A stretch of 64,000 bases of DNA. Source: Curtobacterium sp. MCBA15_001. Lineage in GTDB: Bacteria; Actinomycetota; Actinomycetes; Actinomycetales; Microbacteriaceae. The stretch covers positions 435,184 through 499,183 of the forward strand of contig NZ_MJGI01000025.1 in assembly GCF_001864835.1 (NCBI RefSeq). The letters run 5' to 3'. The notes beneath the pieces were generated by a model. The model saw only the letters and a program-made list of their open reading frames with translations, was not told the DNA's origin and searched no databases. Position numbers and translations under genes: made by a program. Positions 53,881 to 62,536 of the stretch are shown here, one piece after another. Every line of letters begins with the position of its first letter. The first letter of the stretch is position 1.

Positions 53881-55569
53881 TCAGCGCACGCGGACCTGCG
53901 TGGCCGCCTGCTTGCCGGACTGCACGCCGGTGAACGTGACCGTCGCGGAACCGGTCTCGGCCTTCCACTGCACCGAGGCGGTGCCGTCGATGACGTCGAC
54001 CGTGCCGAGGTCGGTCGACCCGACCTGCACCCGCACCTGGCGGTCGCCGGCGAAGCGGCTGCCGGTCAGCGTCACCCGCTGCCCGGGCCGGGGCGCGCCG
54101 ACCGACAGGTCGATGCGGGCACCGCGGCTGAGGGCTGCGAGGTCGTCGGTGAGCCGGAGGGAGTCCGACACGGTGAAGAACGTGTCGGTCTGGTCGGTCA
54201 GCCCGACGACGTTCGCCGCGCCGGGGCCGTACGCGGCGATCCGGACCTGGGTACCCGTGTGCTGCTGCGATGCGCCGGCGCCGGAAGTGCCGTACGAGAC
54301 CTTCATCGTGGTGCCGTCAGCGGTCACGAGCGCCGTCGAGAGCGAGGTCGGCGGGGTGTTGTCGACGATCTGGCTCGAGTGGGCGTGGTCCGCCGTCGCG
54401 ATGACGAGCGTGTTGCCGTCCTTCTGGGCGAAGGCCAGCGCTGCCTGCACGGCCTCGTCGAAGTCGATCGTCTCGCCGATCTGTCCGCAGGCGTCGGCCG
54501 CGTGGTCCTGCTTGTCGATGCTCGCGCCCTCGACCTGCAGGAAGAAGCCCTTGCCGTTCGTCTGCGGACGGTTCAGCAGCGAGATCGACTTGTTCGTCAG
54601 GGACGCCAGCGAGAGGCCGGTGTCCAGCCGCGCGGGGTTCGCCGTGCAGCGCACGGCTGCCTTGTCCGCCCCGCCGACCGTCGCGGTGGTGGGCGCGTAG
54701 CGGGTCGGGAAGTTGCCCGGCGTGAACAGCCCCAGGAGCGGCTGCCGCTGGTCGGCGCGGCGGACCGCCGCGAGCTCGGCGGCGTCGTCGACGAGCTGGT
54801 AGCCGCGGGCGGCCGCCTGGTCGAAGAGCGTCTCGCCGGCGTACTGGCCGGCCTTGGCGGTCTGGGTGAAGCTGGTCGAGCCGCCGCCCAGGGTCAGGTC
54901 GGGGCGGGCGTTCAGCAGCTGCTCGCTGATCGAGCCGAGGCCACCGGCCTGCAGCGCGTCGGTGCCGCACGCCGCGGTGTCGGGGCCGTAGCAGCCGCGG
55001 GCGCCGACGTGGGCGACCTGGACGGCCGGGGTGGCGTCCTGGATCTCGGCGGTCGACACGTTGCCGGTGCGCAGGCCGTTCGCCTTCGCCAGCTCGACGA
55101 GGGTCTTCTGCGGGGTGCCGTCGATGTCGACCGAGATGGCCCCGTCGTACGTCTTCGTGCCGGTCGCCCACGCGCTGCCCGACGCTGCCGAGTCCGTGAC
55201 GTAGTCCGGCTTGCCCTTGTCCGCGCCGTCCTTGACGAGCGAGTACGTCGTGTACGACCCGGTGAGCGGCAGGGCGTCCAGGCCCGGCAGCCGACCGGCG
55301 GCGCCGTACTCGTAGTTGCGCGCCACGGTGATCTCGGAGTCACCCATCCCGTCGCCGATGAGCAGGATGACGTTCTCGGCGTTCGCGTTCTTGATCGCCT
55401 GCCGGACGGCCTGCGTCTGGTCACCGACCGCGCGCTGTGCGCCACCGTGCTGGTTGAGCGCCAGCTGGCCGACGGCCTCGGCGGTGCCGGGCAGCGCGAT
55501 CGCGCCGGCGATGAGCAGGGCGCCCAGCGTCATCGCTGTGCGCCGCCGCTTCGGGTGGTGCTGGTCCAT
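53881..55569 (-). CDS. phoA: Secreted alkaline phosphatase (PhoA family)
   Basis: This 562-residue enzyme releases phosphate from organic esters outside the cell. A basic start (HHPKRRR) and hydrophobic core form a signal peptide. Metal and active sites: GDGMGDSE, the Ser nucleophile in [30 protein letters not shown] and QHTGTQ. A C-terminal beta-sandwich-like domain (about 470-562) is extra. I start at ATG 55569 after GAGGGG; an upstream in-frame start at 55608 would spoil the signal peptide. A PHO-box-like repeat lies about 70-97 nt before the ATG, predicting induction by phosphate starvation. Confidence 0.94.
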   Translation of the reverse strand: MDQHHPKRRRTAMTLGALLIAGAIALPGTAEAVGQLALNQHGGAQRAVGDQTQAVRQAIKNANAENVILLIGDGMGDSEITVARNYEYGAAGRLPGLDALPLTGSYTTYSLVKDGADKGKPDYVTDSAASGSAWATGTKTYDGAISVDIDGTPQKTLVELAKANGLRTGNVSTAEIQDATPAVQVAHVGARGCYGPDTAACGTDALQAGGLGSISEQLLNARPDLTLGGGSTSFTQTAKAGQYAGETLFDQAAARGYQLVDDAAELAAVRRADQRQPLLGLFTPGNFPTRYAPTTATVGGADKAAVRCTANPARLDTGLSLASLTNKSISLLNRPQTNGKGFFLQVEGASIDKQDHAADACGQIGETIDFDEAVQAALAFAQKDGNTLVIATADHAHSSQIVDNTPPTSLSTALVTADGTTMKVSYGTSGAGASQQHTGTQVRIAAYGPGAANVVGLTDQTDTFFTVSDSLRLTDDLAALSRGARIDLSVGAPRPGQRVTLTGSRFAGDRQVRVQVGSTDLGTVDVIDGTASVQWKAETGSATVTFTGVQSGKQAATQVRVR

Positions 55570-55637
55570 GTCGGTTCCCCTCGTCAGGTGCCCCCGTTCG
55601 GGTGCCATCCGAGGATGGCTGTGTGGGGGTACAGGCA

Positions 55638-55666
55638 GGTGAACCGCGGTCGTCGGCTGGGTGAAC
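55638..55666 (-). promoter_or_regulatory. PhoP-box-like direct repeat upstream of phoA
   Basis: On the minus strand GTTCACC occurs at 55660-55666 and again at 55638-55644, exactly 22 nt (two 11-nt units) apart, the register of PHO boxes bound by PhoP in streptomycetes. Its placement before a phosphatase gene makes the call plausible. Confidence 0.6.
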
Positions 55667-55680
55667 GACTCCTCGGGCGA

Positions 55681-56097
55681 CTACTCGCCGGACTCGACCT
55701 GGACCTGCTGCCCAGCGTCCGACAGCTCGAGCTGCACCGCGGCGCGGGCCTGGTCGATCCAGACGCTGTCCGAGCAGCCGATCCAGATGGTCGTGTGCGG
55801 TTCGCTGTCGGGACGGCACCACTCGGTCGCCCAGCCGATGACCGCAGCGGCGAGGGCTTCTCCGTGGTCGGCGAAGCAGAGCGGCGGGACGGCCGACGGG
55901 CGCTCGGTGCGGACCAGCCACGTCACGGTCACCCGCGGGGGTGCCGGCAGGATGCGGACCTGCTCGGCGAGGGCGACCTCGACGAACACCTGCCCGTACG
56001 CGGCGTCCGACAGACCGACGAGTCGGCGGTGGATCTCGGCGAGGTCCTCGACGGCACCGGCGAGCATCACGCGCTCACCAGGTCGTGCGTCCGACAT
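55681..56097 (-). CDS. Stand-alone SIP-domain protein
   Basis: This 138-residue protein matches the C-terminal half of siderophore-interacting (SIP) flavoreductases: RPGERVMLAGAVEDLAEI at the start, GQVFVEVA and VTVTWLVRTE later, with a C-terminal alpha/beta part. The FAD-binding half is missing, which is normal for a small actinobacterial group of single-domain SIP proteins of unknown role. GGAGG precedes the ATG and TAGCGT lies upstream. It is between phoA and the TetR gene on the minus strand. Confidence 0.75.
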   Translation of the reverse strand: MSDARPGERVMLAGAVEDLAEIHRRLVGLSDAAYGQVFVEVALAEQVRILPAPPRVTVTWLVRTERPSAVPPLCFADHGEALAAAVIGWATEWCRPDSEPHTTIWIGCSDSVWIDQARAAVQLELSDAGQQVQVESGE

Positions 56098-56129
56098 CGC
56101 GATCCTCCACGGTTGACCCCGCTCCAACG

Positions 56130-56828
56130 CTAGGCCTGCACCGACGCGGGGACAAGTCCGAGTTGGTGCGCCAAGAACTCCCACATCCACGTGAGCGCGA
56201 CCGTGTTCGTCAGCCCGGGGGCGTTCTGGGCGAGCTGCGTCGCGATGCCGTCGCTGTACGCGGCGGTCTTGAGCGCCACGGCGGACGGGTCGATGCCGTC
56301 CGACCCGCGGTCGAACGTGCCGTCCTCGACCCCGCGCCGGACCACGCGCACCAGGCACGCCTCCCACACCCGGATCCGTTCCGCGTACTCCTCGGCGACC
56401 TCCGGCCGACGGGCGACGGCGGTCCAGTAGTCCGACCAGATCCGCCAGTGCTGCCGGACCTGTTCGCTGTCGTCGAAGAGCGGCTCGACGAGCATCCGGA
56501 GCGCCTGCACCGGGTCGGGTTCGGCGTCGACGGCGACCACGATCGCCCCGTAGAAGCGCTCGGTCTCGAGCACGACGACCTCGTTGAGGATCTCCGCGAC
56601 GCTGCCGAAGTGGTAGGTCACCGTCCCCACGGACACCCCGGCCTCGGCGGCGATGTCGCGCAGACCGGTCGCACCGAGCCCGTTCCGGACGATCACCACA
56701 CGGGCGGCGCGGACGATCATGGCGCGACGGACCTCGGGGCGCTGGCGGGTGCGCGTCGGTCGCGCAGGAGCATCGTCCGCCGGGCCGCGCTCGTCACCGT
56801 CGCCGCGCCTCGCGTCGGGCCCGCTCAC
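56130..56828 (-). CDS. TetR-family transcriptional regulator
   Basis: This 232-residue protein has an N-terminal helix-turn-helix (GLRDIAAEAGVSVGTVTYHFGSVAEIL, about 55-80) after a 35-residue hydrophilic head, and an all-helical ligand domain with WRIWSDYW. GTG 56828 overlaps the CocE-like gene stop by 4 nt (GTGA), so it is the last gene of the transporter operon and probably controls it. Ligand is likely the substrate of that system or its product, by context only. Confidence 0.92.
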   Translation of the reverse strand: MSGPDARRGDGDERGPADDAPARPTRTRQRPEVRRAMIVRAARVVIVRNGLGATGLRDIAAEAGVSVGTVTYHFGSVAEILNEVVVLETERFYGAIVVAVDAEPDPVQALRMLVEPLFDDSEQVRQHWRIWSDYWTAVARRPEVAEEYAERIRVWEACLVRVVRRGVEDGTFDRGSDGIDPSAVALKTAAYSDGIATQLAQNAPGLTNTVALTWMWEFLAHQLGLVPASVQA

Positions 56829-58861
56829 GCCGACGTCCTCGGCACGTCGTCGCGGAAGGTGTGTTCGGCGACCAGCTCCTCGGCGGCGTCGACCCCGTCG
56901 CGCGCCCAGGCACGCACGGTGTTCTCGACGTGGAACGTCTCCGCGGTGGCCGTGACCGTCGAGACGGTCTCCAGCCGTGCGGCCCACGAGTCGTGCGTCA
57001 ACCCGATCGCCCAGCGGGAGTCCGCCCGCGCCGAGGTCGGGTCACCGGACCGGATCCGGTAGGTCTCGCGGGCGTCCTCGTCGAAGACCAGGCCGTCCGG
57101 GTAGACCCGGCCGCCGCCGTACCCCGGGTCGACGTCGAGGGTCCACTCCCCCGTCTCCACGTCGTGCGTGACCGTGCGTTGCGGCAGCGGCTCGGCAGGC
57201 TCGACGCGGGAGATCGCGAGCGGGGTCGACCGTTCCGGAGCGTCGAACGTGATCCCGTCGTCGGGGCCGCCCGTCCACACCGGCAGGGTGAGGGTGCTCG
57301 CGACGGGGTCCAGCACGATCGCGGTGGCCGTGCCGTGCGGCCACACCCACGGCCAGTACGCCGTCGACACCGCGAGCCGCAGCCGGTGCCCGGCCACGAA
57401 CCGGTGCCCGGTCGCGACGAGTCGCACCGGCAGCACGGTCGACACCCCGGGCTCGAGCGGGTCGTCGTGGTCCATGCCGTTCCGTCGCGCGGCGTTCAGC
57501 ACGCCCCGGGTGACGAGCGTGGAGCTCCCGTCCGGTGCCACGTCGCAGAGCCGGACCGTGACCGTCGCGCGGGGTGCGTCGGCGGTGACCGTCAGGTCGA
57601 CCAGCACGTTCCCCAGCAGGTCGAACGCCGAGTCGACGGGCAGGTCGAAGCACACCGACCGACCGTCCTCGGCACGCTGGTCCGGGGGCAGGTCGGTCGC
57701 GTTGCCGAAGGGGAAGAAGCGTCCGGCGTCGGCGCCGGTCTCCTGGGGCGAGTCGACGACCACGGGACCGTCGCCACCGCCGCGCAGCACGTCCAGCCCG
57801 ATCGTCCGGGGCGCGGTCTCCGCCGCGGGCCAGGTCGTCGCACCCACCCATCGTCCGGTCCGCTCGGCGTAGTACGTCGCGGGTGGCTCCGGGTCGTTGA
57901 TCCAGGCGCGGAGGGCCGGGTCCTGTTCGACGCCGGTGTCGGTCCCCCGCAGCCACCGGTCCCACCAGCGCAGCGACTCCTGCAGGAAGCCGATGGACGG
58001 GCCCGGGGCGAGCCCGCGGTCCGGGTACTGGTGCGACCAGGGGCCGATGATGCCCCGGACGGGCGCGTCCACGTCACGGACCAGGCGCAGCACCGCGTCG
58101 CGGTAGGGGTCCGCCCAGCCGCCGACGGCGAGCACCGCGGCACGCACACGGCCGATGTCCTCGGTCGCGCTGCCGTGGCGCCAGTAGTCGTCGCGGGTCT
58201 GGTGCGCCAACCACACCGGCGTCATCGGCCGGGTCGCGGCGAGCCGTCCCCGCCAGGCAGCCACCCAGCCGTCGCCGACCACCTCGGGCCGTGGCGGGCG
58301 GGAGTTGAACGCGAACATCGTCGCGCCCCATGCGGCCATGTCGATGCCGAGCACCGCGCCACCGACGTAGTGCACGTCGTTGTCGTAGCGGTCGTCCGTC
58401 GAACACACGGTCACGATCGCGCGGAGGGCCTCGGGCGCTCGGGCGGCGAGCTGCAGCGCGTTGAACCCGCCCCACGAGATGCCGAACATCCCGACCGCGC
58501 CCGTCGACCACGGCTGCGCAGCCAGCCAGGCGATCACGGCCTCGCCGTCGCGGAGCTCCTGCTCGCTGTACTCGTCGTCGAACACCCCGTCGGACGAACC
58601 GGTGCCGCGGATGTCGACGCGGACCGAGGCGTAGCCGTGTGCGGCGTACCAGGGGTGGCGCTCGGAGTCGCGCGGCGCGGTCCAGTCGTCGAGCCGGTAC
58701 GGCAGGTACTCCAGCAGCACGGGGACCGGGTCGTCCGACGTCGGTGCCCAGATCCGGGTGTGCAGGCGCACGCCGTCCGGCATCGGGATCCAGGTGTCGC
58801 GGACGGTCACCCCGTCCGGCAGGCCGTCCGGCAGCCCGATCGCGGTCAACCCCTCGTTCAC
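56825..58861 (-). CDS. CocE/NonD-family hydrolase (X-prolyl dipeptidyl peptidase-like)
   Basis: This 678-residue serine hydrolase is of the CocE/peptidase S15 type. The nucleophile elbow is GISWGGFNALQ, the preceding RGTGSSDGVFDDEYSEQELRDG block is the family signature, the acid is in VGGWADPYR and the His in GPWSHQYPD. The C-terminal jelly-roll domain (from about NATDLPPDQ) is typical. Substrates in the family are X-Pro peptides, cocaine-like esters or glutaryl amides. No signal peptide is seen. GTG 58861 overlaps the ATPase stop by 4 nt; coupling to a peptide-type ABC importer suggests it acts on imported material. Confidence 0.9.
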   Translation of the reverse strand: MNEGLTAIGLPDGLPDGVTVRDTWIPMPDGVRLHTRIWAPTSDDPVPVLLEYLPYRLDDWTAPRDSERHPWYAAHGYASVRVDIRGTGSSDGVFDDEYSEQELRDGEAVIAWLAAQPWSTGAVGMFGISWGGFNALQLAARAPEALRAIVTVCSTDDRYDNDVHYVGGAVLGIDMAAWGATMFAFNSRPPRPEVVGDGWVAAWRGRLAATRPMTPVWLAHQTRDDYWRHGSATEDIGRVRAAVLAVGGWADPYRDAVLRLVRDVDAPVRGIIGPWSHQYPDRGLAPGPSIGFLQESLRWWDRWLRGTDTGVEQDPALRAWINDPEPPATYYAERTGRWVGATTWPAAETAPRTIGLDVLRGGGDGPVVVDSPQETGADAGRFFPFGNATDLPPDQRAEDGRSVCFDLPVDSAFDLLGNVLVDLTVTADAPRATVTVRLCDVAPDGSSTLVTRGVLNAARRNGMDHDDPLEPGVSTVLPVRLVATGHRFVAGHRLRLAVSTAYWPWVWPHGTATAIVLDPVASTLTLPVWTGGPDDGITFDAPERSTPLAISRVEPAEPLPQRTVTHDVETGEWTLDVDPGYGGGRVYPDGLVFDEDARETYRIRSGDPTSARADSRWAIGLTHDSWAARLETVSTVTATAETFHVENTVRAWARDGVDAAEELVAEHTFRDDVPRTSA

Positions 58862-60642
58862 GCGTCCTCCCAGTTCCTGATGTGGTGGCCGTCGCCGTGG
58901 TCGGTCCAGCCGGTCGTGTGACGCCAGTGCTGCACCCCGTCGTCGACGTCGGGCAGCTCGGTCGCCCCGGGCTCGAGCGTCGCCGCCAGCAGCGTCCGCG
59001 TGTAGGGGTGGTTCGGGCCGCGGAACACGCGCTCGGTCGGTCCGACCTCGACCATGCGGCCGCCGGTCATCACCGCCACCCGGTCGGCGACCCCGCGCAC
59101 CACGGCGAGGTCGTGGCTGATGAACAGGCAGCTGAGGCCCTCGTCGCGCTGCAGGTCGGCCAGGAGCGCGAGGATCCCGGCCTGCACCTGCACGTCGAGC
59201 GCCGTGGTGATCTCGTCCGCGATCACCAGGCGCGGTCCGGCAGCCAGCGCGCGAGCGATCCCGACGCGCTGCCGCTGTCCGCCGGAGAGCTGCGCCGGCA
59301 GCCGGTCCGCGAACTCCGGTCCGAGGCCCACCTTCGTCAGCAGCTCCCCGACCCGGGCCGTCGAGGACGAGCCGGTGAACAGGCGGAGCGGCCGCGCCAC
59401 GGCGGCACCCACCGTGCGACGCGGGTTCAGTGAGGTGTCGGCGTTCTGGAACACCAGTTGCACGGCCCGGCGCAGCTCGGGGCGCCGGCCGGCGACGGCG
59501 TCGCGCAGGTCGCCGCTGGTCCTGCCGTCGTCGTAGGTGAAGGTGCCCGACTCCGCGGGGACCAGGCCGGCCAGTGCGGTGGCCAGGGTCGACTTGCCGC
59601 TGCCGGACTCGCCGACCACGGCGAGGGTCTCGCGGGCACCGATCGTGAAGGAGACCCCGTCGACGGCGGCCGGCAGTCCGTGGGCGTACCGGACGACCAG
59701 GTCGCGCGCGTCGACGACGGGGCGGCCGTGACCGACGGGAGGCCCGGCTGTGGCGGGTACAGCGGTGACCGTCCCGCGGACGGTCGCGTCGGGACGGGGA
59801 CGAGCCGCTCCTCCCGTCCGCGTCCCGTCCGGCACGGCGGCCAGCAGCCCTCGCGTGTACGGGTGCTGCGGGTCCGCGAACAGCGCCGCCGTCGGCCGGT
59901 GCTCGACGACCTCGCCGTTCCGCATCACCGCGATCTCGTCCGCCATCGCCGACACGACGCCGAGGTCGTGGCTGACCAGCAGGACGGCCATGCCGAGCTC
60001 GCGCCCGAGTGCAGCGACGAGGTCGAGGACCGCCGCCTGGGTGACGACGTCGAGGGCGGTCGTCGGCTCGTCGAGCACCAGGACGCGGGGTCGGGCGGCG
60101 ACCGCCATCGCGATGGCGACGCGCTGCTGCTGCCCGCCGGAGAGCTGGTGCGGCCAGCGCCGGACGATGGTGTCCGGGTCGGGCAGCCGGACCAGGCGGA
60201 CGAGCTCGGCGACGTGCTCCGGTCCGTCGGGCTCCCCGTGCGCACGGAGGGCCTCGCGGATCTGTTCGCCGACCCGCATCGAGGGCGTCAGCGCCTGCCC
60301 GGCGTTCTGGGCGACGACCGACGCGGTGCCGCCGCGCAGGGCACGGGTGGCCGCCGGCGACAGGCGGAACACGTCCTGTCCGCCGACGGTGACGGTCCCG
60401 CCGACGACGCGCGAGCCGGTGCGCAGGTGCGCGAGCAGGGTGCGGGCGACGGTCGACTTCCCGCTGCCGGACTCGCCGACGAGTCCGAGGGTGCGACCGG
60501 CCGGGATCGCGAACGAGACCCCGCGGACGACCGACACCTCGGAGCGACCGGCTGCGTACGAGATCGACAGGTCCTCGACCCGGACCGGAGCGTCGTCCAC
60601 GGGGGTCGCGGTGGCGGTGTTCGTGCTGGTGGACGTCGTCAC
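58858..60642 (-). CDS. Dipeptide/oligopeptide ABC transporter, fused double ATPase (DppD-DppF type)
   Basis: This 594-residue protein joins two ATPase domains. The first has Walker A GESGSGKST, signature LSGGQQQR and Walker B VLVLDEPT; the second GESGSGKST, LSGGQRQR and LVIADEIT. Each ends with the oligopeptide/dipeptide-type HPYTR motif and region. The linker (about 285-330) holds inverted GACGGGAGG/CCTCCCGTC arms in the DNA. It energises import through the two permeases encoded upstream, with which it overlaps by 4 nt. Start is GTG 60642. Confidence 0.95.
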   Translation of the reverse strand: MTTSTSTNTATATPVDDAPVRVEDLSISYAAGRSEVSVVRGVSFAIPAGRTLGLVGESGSGKSTVARTLLAHLRTGSRVVGGTVTVGGQDVFRLSPAATRALRGGTASVVAQNAGQALTPSMRVGEQIREALRAHGEPDGPEHVAELVRLVRLPDPDTIVRRWPHQLSGGQQQRVAIAMAVAARPRVLVLDEPTTALDVVTQAAVLDLVAALGRELGMAVLLVSHDLGVVSAMADEIAVMRNGEVVEHRPTAALFADPQHPYTRGLLAAVPDGTRTGGAARPRPDATVRGTVTAVPATAGPPVGHGRPVVDARDLVVRYAHGLPAAVDGVSFTIGARETLAVVGESGSGKSTLATALAGLVPAESGTFTYDDGRTSGDLRDAVAGRRPELRRAVQLVFQNADTSLNPRRTVGAAVARPLRLFTGSSSTARVGELLTKVGLGPEFADRLPAQLSGGQRQRVGIARALAAGPRLVIADEITTALDVQVQAGILALLADLQRDEGLSCLFISHDLAVVRGVADRVAVMTGGRMVEVGPTERVFRGPNHPYTRTLLAATLEPGATELPDVDDGVQHWRHTTGWTDHGDGHHIRNWEDA

Positions 60643-61505
60643 GGGGTTGCTCCCTGCGTGGCACGGTCGACGCCGAGCGACTTGCTCAGCCCGTCCGCGG
60701 CCAGGTTGAGGCCGACCACGAGCGTCGCCAGTGCCACGATGGGCGCCAGCGTGCCGAGCGGCACGACGGTGAGGGCGGTGCGGTTCTCCTGCACCATGAG
60801 GCCCCAGTCGGGTGTCGGCGGGTTCGCACCGAAGCCGAGGAACGACAGCGAGGCGACCAGGAGCACGATCCAGGACGCGCGCATGGCGTACTCGACCAGG
60901 ACCACGTCGAGCACGTTCGGCAGGATCTCGCGGAACACGATCGACAGCGGCTTCTCACCCCGGGCACGTGCCGCGGTGACGTAGTCCTGCGTGATGACGG
61001 TCCGGGCGGCACCCCGCACGACGCGGGTCACGGCCGGGGCGTAGACGATCGTCACCGCGAGCACGATGACCCACAGCCCCGCGTCGAAGACCGTCACGAC
61101 GACCAGCAGCGCCAGGATCGACGGCACGCTGAGCAGGGCGTCGACGACGCGCATGACGACTTCGTCGAACCAGTTGTCCGCGTACGCGGTGACGGCGCCG
61201 AGGACGGTGCCGACCGCGACGGCGATCGTGGTCGCCAGGAACGTGACCAGCAGCGCGTAGCGACCGCCGTTCAGGGTGCGGGAGAGGATGTCCCGGCCGT
61301 ACTGGTCGGTGCCGAGCCAGTGGCTCCACTCGGGTCCGGCGAGGACGTTCCGCGCATCGGTCGCCACGGGGTCGTGTCCGGCGATCAGCGGTGCGGCGAT
61401 CGCGAGCACGAGGTGCAGCGCGATGAGCCCGAGCCCGACGGACAGGGCCGTCGAGGTGCGGAGGGGCGCGGCGACGGTGCGCACACGCAGGGCGATGGCC
61501 GTCAT
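60639..61505 (-). CDS. ABC transporter permease, DppC-type
   Basis: This 288-residue inner-membrane protein has six helices and the EAA loop for ATPase contact (about TAARARGEKPLSIVFREILPN). The opening HDPVATDARNVLAGPEWSHWLGTDQYGRDI is the DppC/OppC signature. It pairs with the DppB-type permease, whose stop overlaps its start by 4 nt. Confidence 0.95.
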   Translation of the reverse strand: MTAIALRVRTVAAPLRTSTALSVGLGLIALHLVLAIAAPLIAGHDPVATDARNVLAGPEWSHWLGTDQYGRDILSRTLNGGRYALLVTFLATTIAVAVGTVLGAVTAYADNWFDEVVMRVVDALLSVPSILALLVVVTVFDAGLWVIVLAVTIVYAPAVTRVVRGAARTVITQDYVTAARARGEKPLSIVFREILPNVLDVVLVEYAMRASWIVLLVASLSFLGFGANPPTPDWGLMVQENRTALTVVPLGTLAPIVALATLVVGLNLAADGLSKSLGVDRATQGATP

Positions 61506-62536
61506 GCGGCAGTCCTCTCAGGGGTGCGCCGGTCCGCGCGGGAGCCGGGTCGGCGGCCGCCCGGCGGGCGGACCCGTGTGCGTCGCTGCCGGGTGCGGAG
61601 CCGGGGGTCGAGCGCCAGGGCCACCAGGTCGGCGGCCAGGTTGCAGACGACGTAGACGACGGCGCTCAGCAGCGCGATCGCCTCGATGGTCGGCAGGTCG
61701 CGGTTGAAGACGGACTCGAGCATGAGCTTGCCCATGCCCGGGTAGTTGAAGACGTTCTCGACGACGACCACGCCGCCGAGCAGCCACGCGACGTTGAGCG
61801 CGACGACGTTGAGCGTCGGCAGGAGTGCGCTCGGCACGGCGTGCTTCCAGACCACGCGGCGCAGGGTCAGGCCCTTGAGCTCGGCCGTCGTGACGAACTC
61901 GGACGCCATCACGTCGATCGTCGACGACCGCGCGGTCCGCACGATGTACGCGGCCATCGCGAGGGTCAGGACGATGATCGGCAGCCAGATCGTCGGCAGG
62001 AGCTCACCGACCGTGGCGTCCGCACCCCGCAGCACGACGGCGGGGAACAGCGGGACACCGATCGCGAAGAGCAGCACCAGGACGGTCGCGACCATGAACT
62101 CCGGCACGCTCATCACGACCAGGCTGACGATCGAGATCACCCGGTCCGCCGGTCGGCCGCGCCGCACCCCGGCGACGACGCCGAGCGTCAGTGACGTCGT
62201 GACCCCGACGAGCATCGCGGGCACGGCGATCAGCATGCTGTTCCGGAAGGCCGTGAAGAGCGTCGGAGCGACCGGTTCCCCGCTGACGAGCGAGGTGCCG
62301 AAGTCACCGTGGGCAGCGCCGACCAGCCACTGGCCGTAGCGGACCCACACGTTCTGGTCGAGGCCGAGCGTCTTCCGGAGCTGCGCGACGGCGTCCGGCG
62401 TGGCGTTCTGCCCGAGCAGCTGCTGGGCGACGTCTCCGGGGAGCGCCTGCACGGCCAGGAAGACGAACAACGAGGCGAGCACCACCGTGAGCAGGGCGAT
62501 CCCCACGCGGCGCAGGACGGGCAGCAGGACGGTCAT
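61502..62536 (-). CDS. ABC transporter permease, DppB-type
   Basis: This 344-residue protein has the DppB/OppB pattern: first helix, a 70-residue loop with LPGDVAQQLLG, then five helices and the EAA loop FVTTAELKGLTLRRVVWKHA. The last 35 residues are an arginine-rich tail unusual for the family. ATG 62536 overlaps the stop of the solute-binding gene by 4 nt. Identity is clear; substrate is inferred only from the system type (peptide/nickel/opine class). Confidence 0.95.
   Translation of the reverse strand: MTVLLPVLRRVGIALLTVVLASLFVFLAVQALPGDVAQQLLGQNATPDAVAQLRKTLGLDQNVWVRYGQWLVGAAHGDFGTSLVSGEPVAPTLFTAFRNSMLIAVPAMLVGVTTSLTLGVVAGVRRGRPADRVISIVSLVVMSVPEFMVATVLVLLFAIGVPLFPAVVLRGADATVGELLPTIWLPIIVLTLAMAAYIVRTARSSTIDVMASEFVTTAELKGLTLRRVVWKHAVPSALLPTLNVVALNVAWLLGGVVVVENVFNYPGMGKLMLESVFNRDLPTIEAIALLSAVVYVVCNLAADLVALALDPRLRTRQRRTRVRPPGGRRPGSRADRRTPERTAA

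Noticed and set aside
56825-60664. Apparent 1279-residue fusion of ABC ATPase region and CocE hydrolase
   Set aside because: The first part is an out-of-frame reading of the ATPase gene; the hydrolase has its own GTG start at 58861 with a 4-nt overlap.
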